From assembly GCF_000785535.1 (NCBI RefSeq), contig NZ_CP007595.1:2626439-2690438 (forward strand): a stretch of DNA of 64,000 nucleotides. Reading direction: 5' to 3'. The notes under the pieces were generated by a model, which worked only from the letters and a program-made list of their open reading frames with translations, was not told the DNA's origin and ran no database searches. Origin of the DNA: Arthrobacter sp. PAMC 25486. Its GTDB lineage: Bacteria; Actinomycetota; Actinomycetes; Actinomycetales; Micrococcaceae. Position numbers and translations under genes: made by a program. Positions 46,525 through 55,272 of this stretch are shown here, in pieces. Position 1 is the stretch's first letter, and every line of letters starts with the position of its first letter.

Positions 46525-47595
46525 ATGCCAACTGAAATTCTCGTCGTCGTTATTGTGGCCGCCGTTCTACTTGCGGCGGCCGTCAGCTGGCTGGGTGTCC
46601 GCAAGCTTGCACAAAAGCACACCCGCAGCGCCGTGGGCGATTCCCCGCACAAGATCCACCTGGCCAGGCAGCAGGTTGTTTTCATCTACAACCCCACCAA
46701 AAACGGGGCCGAGGACGCAAAGACGCTCATCGCCCGCTCCGTTTCAAAGGCTGACTGGCCCAGGCCCATTTTTCTGGAGACAACCGCCGAGGACCCGGGT
46801 CTCGCCATGGCGATGGCCGCGCTTGAGGCAAGGGCCGACGTCGTTATTGTGGGCGGTGGGGATGGCACGGTGCGCGCTGTGGCCCAGACCCTGCGGCACA
46901 CCGAAGTGCCCATGGCGATCATTCCGCTGGGCACCGGGAACCTGCTGGCGCGCAACCTGAACCTGGATGTCACCGACATTGCCGGCAGCGTCCAGATCGC
47001 CTTGTTCGGGCACCAACGGCACATTGATGCTGGTCTGATGGAGATTGAGGACGGCGTCACGGGCGCGGTGGCCAAGCATTCCTTCATGGTGATTGCCGGG
47101 CTGGGCATGGACGCCGAGATCATGGGAGACACCAATTCCAAGCTGAAGGAGCATGTGGGCTGGCTGGCGTACAGCGAGGCGGGGCTGCGGCACATGGCCG
47201 GGCCGCGAAAGAAGGTCAGCATCGCCCTGGACGACGAGCCGGCACAGCAGCGCAAGGTCCGTTCGGTGCTGTTTGCCAATTGCGGGTTGGTCCCCGGCGG
47301 TATTGATTTTGTCCCCAATGCGTTGATTGACGACGGCGTCCTCGACGTTGTGGTGATCAGCCCCCGCAGCGCCCTGGGCTGGCTGGCGATGGCCGGGAAA
47401 GTGGTGTTCCAGCACAAGAACCACCTGCCAGTGATTAATTTTTACCGCTCAAAAAACGTGACCATTCGCACGGTGCTGCCCGTGGAGACACAGATTGACG
47501 GAGACCCGTCGGGCCCGGCCACACAGGTGAAAGTCAGTGTGGAACACAAGGCCGTGCTGGTGCGCGTGGCGGCGCCGAACAACCCGGCGGGCTAA
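46525..47595 (+). CDS. Diacylglycerol/sphingosine kinase-family lipid kinase
   Basis: A 356-residue protein with an N-terminal membrane helix (5-22) and a DAGK catalytic domain. NPTKNGAED and the nucleotide loop GGGDGT (110-115) are followed by PLGTGNLLARN, and the C-terminal lid contains QIDGDPSG. Members phosphorylate diacylglycerol or related lipids, feeding phospholipid turnover. The exact lipid is unknown. ATG 46525; divergent from serS. Confidence 0.88.
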   Translation: MPTEILVVVIVAAVLLAAAVSWLGVRKLAQKHTRSAVGDSPHKIHLARQQVVFIYNPTKNGAEDAKTLIARSVSKADWPRPIFLETTAEDPGLAMAMAALEARADVVIVGGGDGTVRAVAQTLRHTEVPMAIIPLGTGNLLARNLNLDVTDIAGSVQIALFGHQRHIDAGLMEIEDGVTGAVAKHSFMVIAGLGMDAEIMGDTNSKLKEHVGWLAYSEAGLRHMAGPRKKVSIALDDEPAQQRKVRSVLFANCGLVPGGIDFVPNALIDDGVLDVVVISPRSALGWLAMAGKVVFQHKNHLPVINFYRSKNVTIRTVLPVETQIDGDPSGPATQVKVSVEHKAVLVRVAAPNNPAG

Positions 47596-47653
47596 TTACG
47601 CTTCCGGTCTGGCCGGCTTCGACTTAATCCGTATCTGCCGGGCCAGCTTGCGC

Positions 47654-47818
47654 TCAGTCGGTTTCGGGGCGTTGCGCCTGTTCCCGGATGAGGCGTTCCT
47701 CTTCGTCAAAGCGCAAGTCATTGGCGTCGTCGCCCTCGTCGCCCACCGAAGTGTCCTTGCCTTCATTCCGGCCGGGATTGACTATGGTGCCTTCGTTTTT
47801 GCCTGCATGCGGATCCAT
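47654..47818 (-). CDS. Small acidic hydrophilic protein (54 residues)
   Basis: Reads MDPHAGKNEGTIVNPGRNEG, then an Asp/Glu-rich stretch ending EQAQRPETD. It is soluble and probably disordered, with no recognised family. An AGAGG lies about 11 bases before the ATG at 47818. Composition differs from random antisense frames, which favours a real gene, but length leaves doubt. Convergent with the lipid kinase. Confidence 0.5.
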   Translation of the reverse strand: MDPHAGKNEGTIVNPGRNEGKDTSVGDEGDDANDLRFDEEERLIREQAQRPETD

Positions 47819-47975
47819 GACCGACTCGCCTCTTCCCTGCTGGGACCAACGTTTCCTTGTCCCCAGAAAGTGCTTTCGTGGAGATACGCCAAGCATAGGC
47901 TCGCCGGTGCGCGGGCGAAAGAGACGCGCCGCAGCCGTTGCCTCTGAGCGTGCCGCAGGCCAACCACTCTCAAAG

Positions 47976-48050
47976 AATTCGAGTTTGCACTTATTAGACC
48001 AAAACGGCCCGTTTTCGGCGTTTTTCGTCTAATAACTGCGTACTCGAATT
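47976..48050 (-). repeat. Stop-proximal palindrome, family A copy 2
   Basis: Arms 47976-47999 and 48027-48050 match at 21 of 24 pairs. An inner AAAACGG/CCGTTTT stem occupies the loop. It lies 47 bases after the pheA stop on the minus strand. The ACTGCGTACTCGA right arm is shared with the copies at 22794 and 61394. Confidence 0.75.
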
Positions 48051-48096
48051 GGGGACTGATCAGAGGCGGCACCCAGACCGGACGAGCAAACGCCCG

Positions 48097-49035
48097 CTAG
48101 AGCAGGGTGTCGACCCAGGTTGCAGCCTCGTCAAAGGCTGCATCCGCGTTGTAGGAATGGATCAGCGGCGGCTGCTTGTCCGCCCGCGGGTAGGACCCGA
48201 GGAAGCGGATGTTGGGGCTGACCCGGTGCAGTCCGCGCAGCGCATCGGCCACGCGTGCGTCGCGGATGTGCCCGTCCACATCAACGCTGAACGTGTAGTG
48301 TCCCAGGAATTCCCCGGTCGGGCGGGACTCAATGCGGCTCAGGTTCACGCCTCGGCTGGCAAATTGTTCCAGGATGGCCATCAAAGCACCGGGGTGGTCC
48401 TCGGGCAGCGGAATCGCCAGGGTTGTCTTGTCCGCTCCCGTCGGCTCGGGCAGGGTCCCGGGCTGGCCCACCAGCACAAACCGGGTGACAGCACCAATAT
48501 TGTCTTCAATGCCGGCGGCCAGAACGTTCAGGCCGGTCTGTTGGGCCACCAGCGGCGCGCACACGGCGGCCTGGAAAGCGTCGGTGCCGGCCACCAGCGC
48601 GTGGGCGGCAGCCGCCGTCGAATTTGCCGGAACATGCGACGCCGACGGCAGGTGTTCGCCAAACCAGTCGCGGGTCTGTGCCCACGCATGCGGATGGGTG
48701 CCCACGGCCGTAATGTCCTCCAGGGAAACTCCGGCCCGTGCCAGCAGCACAAAGCTGACCGGAACAACCACTTCATGCAGGATCCGCAGCTCCACCCCGT
48801 TGGAAATCGCGTCCAGGGTTGCAGGAACGCCGCCCTCAATGGAGTTCTCGATCGGCAGCATCGCGGCAAATGCCTCACCCGAGCGCACCTTCGCCAATGC
48901 CGCTGCGGCGTTGGTTGACGGGATGCGGGCCATGGCGCCCGCGCCAGGAACCTGCAGCAGGGCAGATTCGGTAAAGGTCCCCTCCGGCCCAAGGAAAGTC
49001 AGGGGCAGCGTGGAAGAAATCGGCGCGGAAGTCAT
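48097..49035 (-). CDS. pheA: Prephenate dehydratase PheA
   Basis: A 312-residue enzyme converting prephenate to phenylpyruvate for phenylalanine synthesis. The catalytic domain starts TFLGPEGTFTESAL and carries LPIENSIEGG, and the catalytic TRF is in AVTRFVLV. A C-terminal ACT domain with the RIESRPT phenylalanine-binding motif implies feedback inhibition. No chorismate mutase domain is fused. ATG 49035. Confidence 0.96.
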   Translation of the reverse strand: MTSAPISSTLPLTFLGPEGTFTESALLQVPGAGAMARIPSTNAAAALAKVRSGEAFAAMLPIENSIEGGVPATLDAISNGVELRILHEVVVPVSFVLLARAGVSLEDITAVGTHPHAWAQTRDWFGEHLPSASHVPANSTAAAAHALVAGTDAFQAAVCAPLVAQQTGLNVLAAGIEDNIGAVTRFVLVGQPGTLPEPTGADKTTLAIPLPEDHPGALMAILEQFASRGVNLSRIESRPTGEFLGHYTFSVDVDGHIRDARVADALRGLHRVSPNIRFLGSYPRADKQPPLIHSYNADAAFDEAATWVDTLL

Positions 49036-49083
49036 GAAGAACCTGTCGTTGGTGGAAATACGGGACCGCTGAAAGCTGGAGGG

Positions 49084-49410
49084 TTAGAGAACGCGCGGGG
49101 TTTCGCCGTTGGGGGCGACCATGGGCTTGTCGGCCTCAAACCAGGCGCCCATGCCGCCAACAACGTTGAACGCGCTGTAACCATTTTGGATCAACCAGGT
49201 GGTGGCACGGAAAGAGCGTCCACCGGTGCGGCAGATGACGTTCACGTCAACGTCTGGATCCAGCTCCTCCAGGCGCTCCGGCAGCTGCTCTAGCGGAATG
49301 TGCAGGGCCCCGTCAACATGGCCGGCTTCCCATTCGTAGTCTTCGCGGACATCCAAAATCACCGCGTCGGCACCCAGTTCGCTGACGGTCACGCTCATGA
49401 TGTCTGACAT
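49084..49410 (-). CDS. Single-domain rhodanese-like protein
   Basis: A 108-residue sulfurtransferase-type protein. The active-site loop is CRTGGRS with the catalytic cysteine (about residue 60), and the LDVREDYEWEAGHVDGALHI strand is typical of GlpE-like rhodaneses. It may move sulfane sulfur to cyanide or another thiol acceptor; the partner is unknown. It precedes pheA by 48 bases on the same strand. Confidence 0.9.
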   Translation of the reverse strand: MSDIMSVTVSELGADAVILDVREDYEWEAGHVDGALHIPLEQLPERLEELDPDVDVNVICRTGGRSFRATTWLIQNGYSAFNVVGGMGAWFEADKPMVAPNGETPRVL

Positions 49411-49596
49411 CTGTAATCTCCTCGCACATGAAAAATTATTACGGGACCAAGCCTATCCCCGAGAGAGCCGGTGCGAGCGAAGCGGGTACTGGGAGGAGAT
49501 AGGCGCTATCTTCGGGGGACCCGAGGCTGGCCAATGCAGCCCGTCCACAGAAATGCAAATGTGACTGATTGTGACCCAGGTGTCAAAATTAGTGGT

Positions 49597-51075
49597 GTGA
49601 GTTCACCAGACAGCCCCGCCGAAACGGCCAAGGCTCCCCAGACACCCCGCGACACATCCTTCTTTGGGCAGCCAAAGATGCTGCTGAACCTCTTCAGCGT
49701 CGAGCTGTGGGAACGGTTCTCCTTCTACGGCATGCAGGGCATCCTTGCCTACTACATGTACTACTCCGTCACGCAGGGCGGCCTCGGCATCGACGAGACC
49801 ACTGCGCTGGGCATTGTCGGCGCGTACGGCGGCGGCGTGTACCTCTCCACCATCCTGGGCGCCTGGGTCGCTGACCGCCTGATGGGTTCGGAAAAGGTGC
49901 TGTTCTACAGTGCCATCCTGATCATGGCCGGCCATCTCTCCCTTGCCTTCATTCCCGGCGCCACAGGCCTGACCATCGGCCTGATCCTCATCGGTGTCGG
50001 CTCCGGTGGTTTGAAAGCCAACGCCACCTCACTCGTGGGAACCCTGTATTCCAAGGACGACGACCGCCGCGACGCCGGTTTCTCCATCTTCTACATGGGC
50101 ATCAACATTGGCGGCCTCATCGGCCCGCTGGCCACCGGCTGGCTGCAGGTCACGTACGGCTTCCACATCGGTTTCGCTGCCGCCGCAGTTGGCATGGGCT
50201 TCGGCCTGCTCCAGTACGGCCTGACGCGCAAGAACCTGCCCGCATCTGCCCACGGTGTTCCCAACCCGCTTCCCAGGGCGCAGTATGGCAAGTTCGCCGC
50301 CCTGGCGATTGCCGGCGTCGCACTCATCGTTGTGGCAGTGGCCCTGAAGCTCATCACCGCCGAAAACCTCAAGTGGGTCATCGTGGCCGTCGTCATTCTG
50401 GCCACTATCGCCTACTTTGCCGTCATCCTGGCCAACAAGACCCTGACCGGCCTGGAGCGCAGCCGCGTGTACTCGTTCATGCCGCTGTTCCTGGCGAGCG
50501 CCGTGTTCTGGTCGCTGTTTCAGCAGCAGTTCACCGTGATCGCCCTCTACTCCGACAAGCGCCTTGACCGCAGCATCCTCGGCTGGGAGGTGCCCGCCAG
50601 CTGGGTTACCTCAATCAACCCCGTCTTCATCATCATCCTGGCCGGCGTTTTTGCCGCAGTGTGGACCAAATGGGGCCCCCGCCAGCCCGGCACGCCCGTG
50701 AAATTCTCTGCGGCGCTGGTCGTCATGGGCCTGGCGTACCTGTCCTTCATCCCGTTCGCGGGCATGGCCATGGTGCCGATGCTGGCGATCGTCTTCATCC
50801 TGCTGCTGTTCACGGTCGCCGAGCTCATGCTCTCCCCCGTGGGCCTCTCCCTGGCCACCAAGCTTGCCCCGGCCGCGTTCCAGACGCAGATGGTGGCGCT
50901 GTTCTTCCTGTCCGTCTCGCTCGGCACGGCCATGTCCGGCGTCCTCGCCCAGTGGTACGACCCCGCCAATGAGACCCCCTACTTCCTCGTGGTGGGCCTG
51001 GTCTCCATTGGTTTCGGCGTGCTGCTGTTCCTGGTCAAGAAGCCGGTCAAGAAATTGATGGCAGGCATTCTCTAA
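49597..51075 (+). CDS. Proton-dependent di/tripeptide transporter (POT family)
   Basis: A 492-residue importer with about 14 membrane segments. The proton-coupling motif ELWERFSFYGMQGIL in helix 1 and GGLKANATSLVG with FSIFYMGINIGG in helices 4-5 are POT/PTR2 signatures. It should take up di- and tripeptides with protons. GTG 49597 gives a normal N-terminus; the frame is open further upstream without a better site. Followed by a strong terminator. Confidence 0.92.
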   Translation: MSSPDSPAETAKAPQTPRDTSFFGQPKMLLNLFSVELWERFSFYGMQGILAYYMYYSVTQGGLGIDETTALGIVGAYGGGVYLSTILGAWVADRLMGSEKVLFYSAILIMAGHLSLAFIPGATGLTIGLILIGVGSGGLKANATSLVGTLYSKDDDRRDAGFSIFYMGINIGGLIGPLATGWLQVTYGFHIGFAAAAVGMGFGLLQYGLTRKNLPASAHGVPNPLPRAQYGKFAALAIAGVALIVVAVALKLITAENLKWVIVAVVILATIAYFAVILANKTLTGLERSRVYSFMPLFLASAVFWSLFQQQFTVIALYSDKRLDRSILGWEVPASWVTSINPVFIIILAGVFAAVWTKWGPRQPGTPVKFSAALVVMGLAYLSFIPFAGMAMVPMLAIVFILLLFTVAELMLSPVGLSLATKLAPAAFQTQMVALFFLSVSLGTAMSGVLAQWYDPANETPYFLVVGLVSIGFGVLLFLVKKPVKKLMAGIL

Positions 51076-51092
51076 ACCGCAAAGTACGACGG

Positions 51093-51136
51093 CGGCACCC
51101 CACCTTTCGCTTTTTCGCGAAGGTGGGGTGCCGTTT
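51093..51136 (+). terminator. Intrinsic terminator of the peptide transporter gene
   Basis: CGGCACCCCACC pairs with GGTGGGGTGCCG in a stem of about 17 bp with one bulge, from 51093 to 51133, then TTTGCGTT. The AAGTACGACGG lead-in matches other terminators here. Confidence 0.88.
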
Positions 51137-51201
51137 GCGTTGGGGACGACCGCGGGCTAATTTCAGTGCGGGCTCAGGGCCGGGCTGTGGGCTGCCGGCG
51201 G

Positions 51202-51564
51202 CTAGGCATAGGTGGTGAACTCACCTTCAAGGATGCCCATGATGGCGGCAAAGAAGAACAGTCCAAAGGCCCACAACGCGCCCCAAATCACGAGCGCCAG
51301 ATAGTTGGTGACCAGGCCGGTGACGGCGAAACTCTGACCCTGCGGGGCTTCCTTGCGCAGACCCATGTGGCCCAGAACGATGCCGGCAATTTGCGGCAGC
51401 ATCAGCCAACCAAGGAAAAGCAGGGAACTGAGTCCAAGGATCATGCTGGCCAGGCTCAATCCCTGCGGGCCAGCGGATTTTTCGGCGTAGCCCGTGCCTC
51501 CCTGAAAATGCGTGGGCGCCCCGTAGTACTGCACCGGCCCGGGTTGCTGCGGGTAGTTCGTCAT
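51202..51564 (-). CDS. DUF4190-type small membrane protein
   Basis: A 120-residue protein with a Pro/Gln/Tyr-rich N-terminus ([15 protein letters not shown]) and two membrane helices around a [12 protein letters not shown] loop, the layout of DUF4190 proteins. Function unknown. ATG 51564 has AAGGAG six bases upstream. It lies between the peptide transporter terminator and the divergent pgm. Confidence 0.8.
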   Translation of the reverse strand: MTNYPQQPGPVQYYGAPTHFQGGTGYAEKSAGPQGLSLASMILGLSSLLFLGWLMLPQIAGIVLGHMGLRKEAPQGQSFAVTGLVTNYLALVIWGALWAFGLFFFAAIMGILEGEFTTYA

Positions 51565-51658
51565 CGTGTGCTCCTTGGGAGTTGATGCCCGTGCAGGAAA
51601 AGCGGCATCCAGAAGAGTTGCCTCCCATGCTAGTGCAAGCATCCCGGTGGCCCGCCGG

Positions 51659-51696
51659 CCGCAACACCCGGATGGTTCCGCAACACCCGGATGGTT
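51659..51696. repeat. 19-bp tandem duplication upstream of pgm
   Basis: CCGCAACACCCGGATGGTT occurs twice in tandem, at 51659-51677 and 51678-51696, in the gap between the DUF4190 gene and pgm. Confidence 0.85.
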
Positions 51697-51749
51697 CACA
51701 GGATGGGCAGTGGATGCCAAAGACGGCCCCGCTCTGTCATGCTGTAATT

Positions 51750-53393
51750 ATGGCTAGCCGCGCGGGCACTGTTGCCCTTCCCCAAGACCTCGTTGACATC
51801 ACTGCCCTGATGGACGCTTACTTCGACCTGACCCCGGACCTCAGCGATCCGGCCCAGCGGGTGGCGTTTGGCACTTCCGGGCACCGTGGCTCCTCCTTGA
51901 AGTCTTCCTTCAACGAAGGGCACATCGCCGCCATCACGCAGGCCATTGTCGAATACCGTGCCGGGCAGGGCATCACCGGACCATTGTTCATGGGCAAGGA
52001 CACGCACGCCTTGAGCGAACCCGCCCAGAACACCGCCCTTGAAGTGCTCGCCGGCAACGGCGTGGAAGTGCTGATCGACGCCCGCCACGCCTACACGCCC
52101 ACACCAGCCGTTTCGCACGCCATCCTCAGCTACAACAAGGGCCGCGCCAACGGGCTTGCGGACGGCATTGTCATCACCCCGTCCCACAACCCGCCCGGCG
52201 ACGGCGGTTTCAAGTACAACCCGCCGCACGGCGGACCTGCCGATTCCGATGCGACCGGCTGGATCGCCAACCGCGCCAACGACCTCCTCGAGGACGGCCT
52301 GCGTGGCGTCCGCCGCGTGCCGTTGCAGGAGGCCATGGCCGCCTCCACCACGGGCAAGTTCGACTTCCTTTCCAGCTACGTAGACGACCTCCCCTCAGTC
52401 CTGGACCTTGACGCCATCCGTGCCGCGGGTGTCCGCATCGGTGCCGACCCCATGGGCGGGGCCTCCGTGGACTACTGGGGCGAGATTGGCGAGCGCCACA
52501 ACCTGGACCTGACAGTGGTCAACCCCACCGTCGACCCACAGTGGGCCTTCATGACCCTCGACTGGGATGAGAAGATCCGCATGGACTGCTCGTCCCCGTC
52601 GGCCATGGCATCGCTGATCAACAAGCTCTCTTCCGGGGCACCCTATGACATTGCCACCGGGAACGACGCCGACGCCGACCGCCACGGCATCGTCACCCCC
52701 GACGGCGGGCTGATGAACCCCAACCACTACCTGGCCGTTGCCATCCAGTACCTCTACACGCACCGCACGCAGTGGCCCGCCACCGCTGGCGTGGGCAAGA
52801 CGCTCGTCTCGTCCTCCATCATCGACCGCGTGGCAGCCGACCTTGGCCGCCAGCTCGTTGAGGTGCCGGTGGGGTTCAAGTGGTTCGTGCCCGGCTTGCT
52901 CTCCGGCGAGGGCGTGTTTGGCGGCGAGGAATCCGCCGGCGCCTCCTTCGTGAAGAAGGACGGCTCCGTCTGGACCACGGATAAGGACGGCATCCTGCTG
53001 GCCCTGCTCGCCTCCGAAATCACAGCCGTCACGGGCAAGTCCCCCTCGGTTCACTACGGCGAGCTGACAGACCGCTTCGGGGCGCCGTCGTACGCGCGCA
53101 TCGACGCCGCCGCAACCCGCGAACAAAAGGCCGCGCTCGGCAAGCTCTCCGCCGCCGACGTCTCAGCCACGACCCTGGCTGGCGAAACCATCACGGCGAA
53201 GCTGACCGAGGCTCCCGGCAACGGTGCGGCAATCGGCGGCCTGAAGGTCACCACCGAGAACGCCTGGTTCGCGGCCCGCCCCTCCGGCACCGAGGACGTG
53301 TACAAGATCTACGCCGAATCCTTCAAGGGTGCCGAACACCTGGCGCAGGTCCAGGCCGAGGCCAAGGCCCTCGTGGACGGCGTCATCTCCTAA
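51750..53393 (+). CDS. pgm: Phosphoglucomutase (alpha-D-glucose phosphate-specific)
   Basis: A 547-residue enzyme interconverting glucose 1- and 6-phosphate for glycogen, trehalose and wall precursors. The phospho-serine loop is [14 protein letters not shown], the metal loop DADADRHG, the sugar loop GEESAGAS and the phosphate loop RPSGTED. ATG 51750 has no visible ribosome binding site, although homologues also start near this point. The frame is open upstream through the 19-bp tandem repeat. Confidence 0.95.
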   Translation: MASRAGTVALPQDLVDITALMDAYFDLTPDLSDPAQRVAFGTSGHRGSSLKSSFNEGHIAAITQAIVEYRAGQGITGPLFMGKDTHALSEPAQNTALEVLAGNGVEVLIDARHAYTPTPAVSHAILSYNKGRANGLADGIVITPSHNPPGDGGFKYNPPHGGPADSDATGWIANRANDLLEDGLRGVRRVPLQEAMAASTTGKFDFLSSYVDDLPSVLDLDAIRAAGVRIGADPMGGASVDYWGEIGERHNLDLTVVNPTVDPQWAFMTLDWDEKIRMDCSSPSAMASLINKLSSGAPYDIATGNDADADRHGIVTPDGGLMNPNHYLAVAIQYLYTHRTQWPATAGVGKTLVSSSIIDRVAADLGRQLVEVPVGFKWFVPGLLSGEGVFGGEESAGASFVKKDGSVWTTDKDGILLALLASEITAVTGKSPSVHYGELTDRFGAPSYARIDAAATREQKAALGKLSAADVSATTLAGETITAKLTEAPGNGAAIGGLKVTTENAWFAARPSGTEDVYKIYAESFKGAEHLAQVQAEAKALVDGVIS

Positions 53394-53595
53394 CATTCGC
53401 TCCCGCAAGGACGTGCATTGAGTTATGCGCTGGCGGAGGGACGAACTTGGCGCAAAGGGCCAACTGGCTTTTCTCATGCGCCCCGGTAGCCGTTCACGTT
53501 GCGCAAGCATCAACCGGCTTTGTGTCTGCGCAGGCGCAACCACGTGCGCTTGCGCAGAGGCAAAGTCGAGTTTGCCCAGGCGCACACTCAGGGTG

Positions 53596-53631
53596 CTCCG
53601 CTTGCGCATAGAGCAATATGCGCAAGCGGAG
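53596..53631. repeat. 15-bp perfect hairpin
   Basis: Arms 53596-53610 and 53617-53631 with a six-base loop. It lies about 200 bases past the pgm stop and 280 past the CDF stop, so it could end read-through in either direction. Confidence 0.7.
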
Positions 53632-53788
53632 AGGGGCCGGGCTGCGCATGAAAAAGTCGAGCTGAAGTCTGCGCTTCTGCAGAAGTCCCCGCCGCATAGC
53701 CACACTCGAGGGACTTCCGGACCGGCGGCAGCGCCGGATCCGGAGCACCTGGAGCCGGCACGGATTGTCAACGCACGGGCCCGGATGC

Positions 53789-53835
53789 ACGGGACCTGCC
53801 GTGAGCTTGCGAGCACTGGGAGCATCGGGGAACGG
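53789..53835. repeat. Family B dispersed element
   Basis: Contains GTGAGCTTGCGAGCACTGGG, then AGCATCGGGGAACGGG. It closely matches 56609-56656 and, more loosely, the 57-bp tandem unit at 44007. Confidence 0.6.
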
Positions 53836-53909
53836 GCGAAGAATCTTTCTGCTCGCGAGGGAACTGCGGCGCAAGCGCAGCCCGGCCGGCGCAAGCGCGG
53901 AATCAAACG

Positions 53910-54839
53910 TTAGTGGTGGGCGCCAAGTTCGTGGTCGGCGTGACTGGCCGGTTCCAGCTGGAACGTTGAGTGCTCGATGCTGACCGAGAAGTGCCCGGCG
54001 ACGCAACTCTGAAGCGCGTCAAGCATTTGCGGTGCGTGGCCGTCGTGGAAGCACTCGTCGTCCACCACCACGTGGGCCGACAGAATGGGCAGCCCGGTGG
54101 CGATCTGGCTGGCGTGCAGGTCGTGGACGCTGCGTACGTGGCCAATGCCGAGGATGTGTTCGCGGACCTCGTCCAGGTCAAGGCCCGACGGCGTGGACTC
54201 CAGCAGGACGTGGATGGTTTCCAGCAGCAGCTTCACGGTGCGCGGCAGGATCAAGGCGCCGATGAGCATGGCCACGATGGCGTCGGCCTGCATCCAGCCC
54301 GTGGTGGAAATGATGATCGCGGCAACGATCACGGCCACCGAACCCAGCGCGTCGTTCACCACCTCCAGAAATGCAGCGCGCATGTTGAAGTTCTTGTTGC
54401 GCCCGCCCATGAGGACAAACATGGACACAATGTTGCCGAGCAGGCCGATCGCGCCAAAAACAATCATCTCGTTGGAGGCGATTTCGGTGGGGTTGAACAG
54501 CCGCTGGACGCCTTCCACCAGCACGACAAGCCCGACGGCGAGAAGCACTGCGGCCTGCGCTGTGGCGGCGAGGACCTCGGCGCGGGCAAATCCCCAGGTG
54601 CGCTTGCTGCTGGCGGGGCGGACCATCAGCCGGGCGGCCAGCAGGGCCATGGCCAGTCCGCCGGCATCGGTGAGGACGTGGGCCGAGTCAAAGAGCAGCG
54701 CCAGGGAGCCGGTCATGATGGAGCCGATGACCTGGAAGACAAAGACAGCCAGGGTGATGCCCAGCGCAACGGCGATCCGGACGTGGTGGCTCTCGCCAGG
54801 GGCGCCTGCGTGCGAATGGGAGTGATTGTGACCAGACAT
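53910..54839 (-). CDS. Cation diffusion facilitator metal exporter
   Basis: A 309-residue CDF transporter exporting divalent metals (Zn, Cd or similar) by proton antiport. A His-rich N-terminus (HNHSHSHAG), six helices and a cytoplasmic ferredoxin-like domain are present. Helix 2 carries the metal motif DSAHVLTD; helix 5 reads EVVNDALGS, with Glu where CzcD/ZitB types have His. Divergent from a CmtR-like repressor 53 bases away (to its ATG 54893), which probably controls it. Confidence 0.92.
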   Translation of the reverse strand: MSGHNHSHSHAGAPGESHHVRIAVALGITLAVFVFQVIGSIMTGSLALLFDSAHVLTDAGGLAMALLAARLMVRPASSKRTWGFARAEVLAATAQAAVLLAVGLVVLVEGVQRLFNPTEIASNEMIVFGAIGLLGNIVSMFVLMGGRNKNFNMRAAFLEVVNDALGSVAVIVAAIIISTTGWMQADAIVAMLIGALILPRTVKLLLETIHVLLESTPSGLDLDEVREHILGIGHVRSVHDLHASQIATGLPILSAHVVVDDECFHDGHAPQMLDALQSCVAGHFSVSIEHSTFQLEPASHADHELGAHH

Positions 54840-54892
54840 AATTCAATAGTACATCGAACGCTGAATTCATCAAATGCTGTATGATATTGAGA
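54840..54892. promoter_or_regulatory. Divergent metal-responsive promoter/operator
   Basis: For the CDF gene, minus-strand TTGATG (54868-54873) and TACTAT (54846-54851) are 16 bases apart, and the -10 ends six bases before the ATG, so the mRNA may be leaderless. For the repressor, TATGAT (54880-54885) lies seven bases before ATG 54893. The self-complementary TGAATTCA (54862-54869) overlaps the CDF promoter and is a candidate operator core. Confidence 0.5.
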
Positions 54893-55204
54893 ATGAAGCC
54901 CATTAGCAACGCAGCAGTTCTGGCCCGCTTCGGCTATGCACTTTCGGACCCCACCAGGGCGGAGATTCTCATGGGCCTGGCCAGGGAACCGCAGTATCCC
55001 GCGGATCTTGCCGTCAATTTGGGCGTTTCCCGGCAAAGTATCTCCAACCACCTCTCCTGCCTGCGAGAATGCGGACTGGCCGTTGCCATCCCGGAGGGCC
55101 GCCGGTCGCGGTATGAATTAGCCCATCCCGAGCTGGCCCACGCACTCAACGACCTGCTCGGCGTCGTGCTGCTGACCAGCGAAGGCCACGTCCCGCACCC
55201 GTGA
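54893..55204 (+). CDS. CmtR-like ArsR/SmtB metal-sensing repressor
   Basis: A 103-residue winged-helix repressor (107 if started at ATG 54881). The recognition helix region is VSRQSISNHLSCLRECG. The two cysteines in CLREC (C56, C60) match the metal-binding pair of M. tuberculosis CmtR, which senses Cd and Pb. CmtR's third ligand near the C-terminus is absent: the tail ends EGHVPHP, offering histidines instead. It probably releases the divergent promoter when metal binds. Confidence 0.88.
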   Translation: MKPISNAAVLARFGYALSDPTRAEILMGLAREPQYPADLAVNLGVSRQSISNHLSCLRECGLAVAIPEGRRSRYELAHPELAHALNDLLGVVLLTSEGHVPHP

Positions 55205-55272
55205 CCGCACGCACTCCTATATTCTTATCGGCGGGCCTCTCGCACGTGTGAAGGCGGAAATCGGAGAAGCGG

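Larger units (their letters stand above)
53394..53909. other. Intergenic region rich in inverted repeats, no gene
   Basis: 516 bases between convergent pgm and the CDF exporter. GCGCAAG and its complement recur many times. CTCCGCTTGCGCATA (53596-53610) and its exact inverted copy (53617-53631) form a 15-bp hairpin, and GGCAAA-TTTGCC another near 53563. A family B element lies at 53789-53835. Long open frames here (Cys/Arg-rich translations) are artefacts of the repeats. Confidence 0.65.

Noticed and set aside
53163..54006. Long Cys/Arg-rich minus-strand frames between pgm and the CDF gene
   Set aside because: Translations reflect the GCGCAAG inverted-repeat words; no ribosome binding site or family, and they overlap pgm or the CDF gene.
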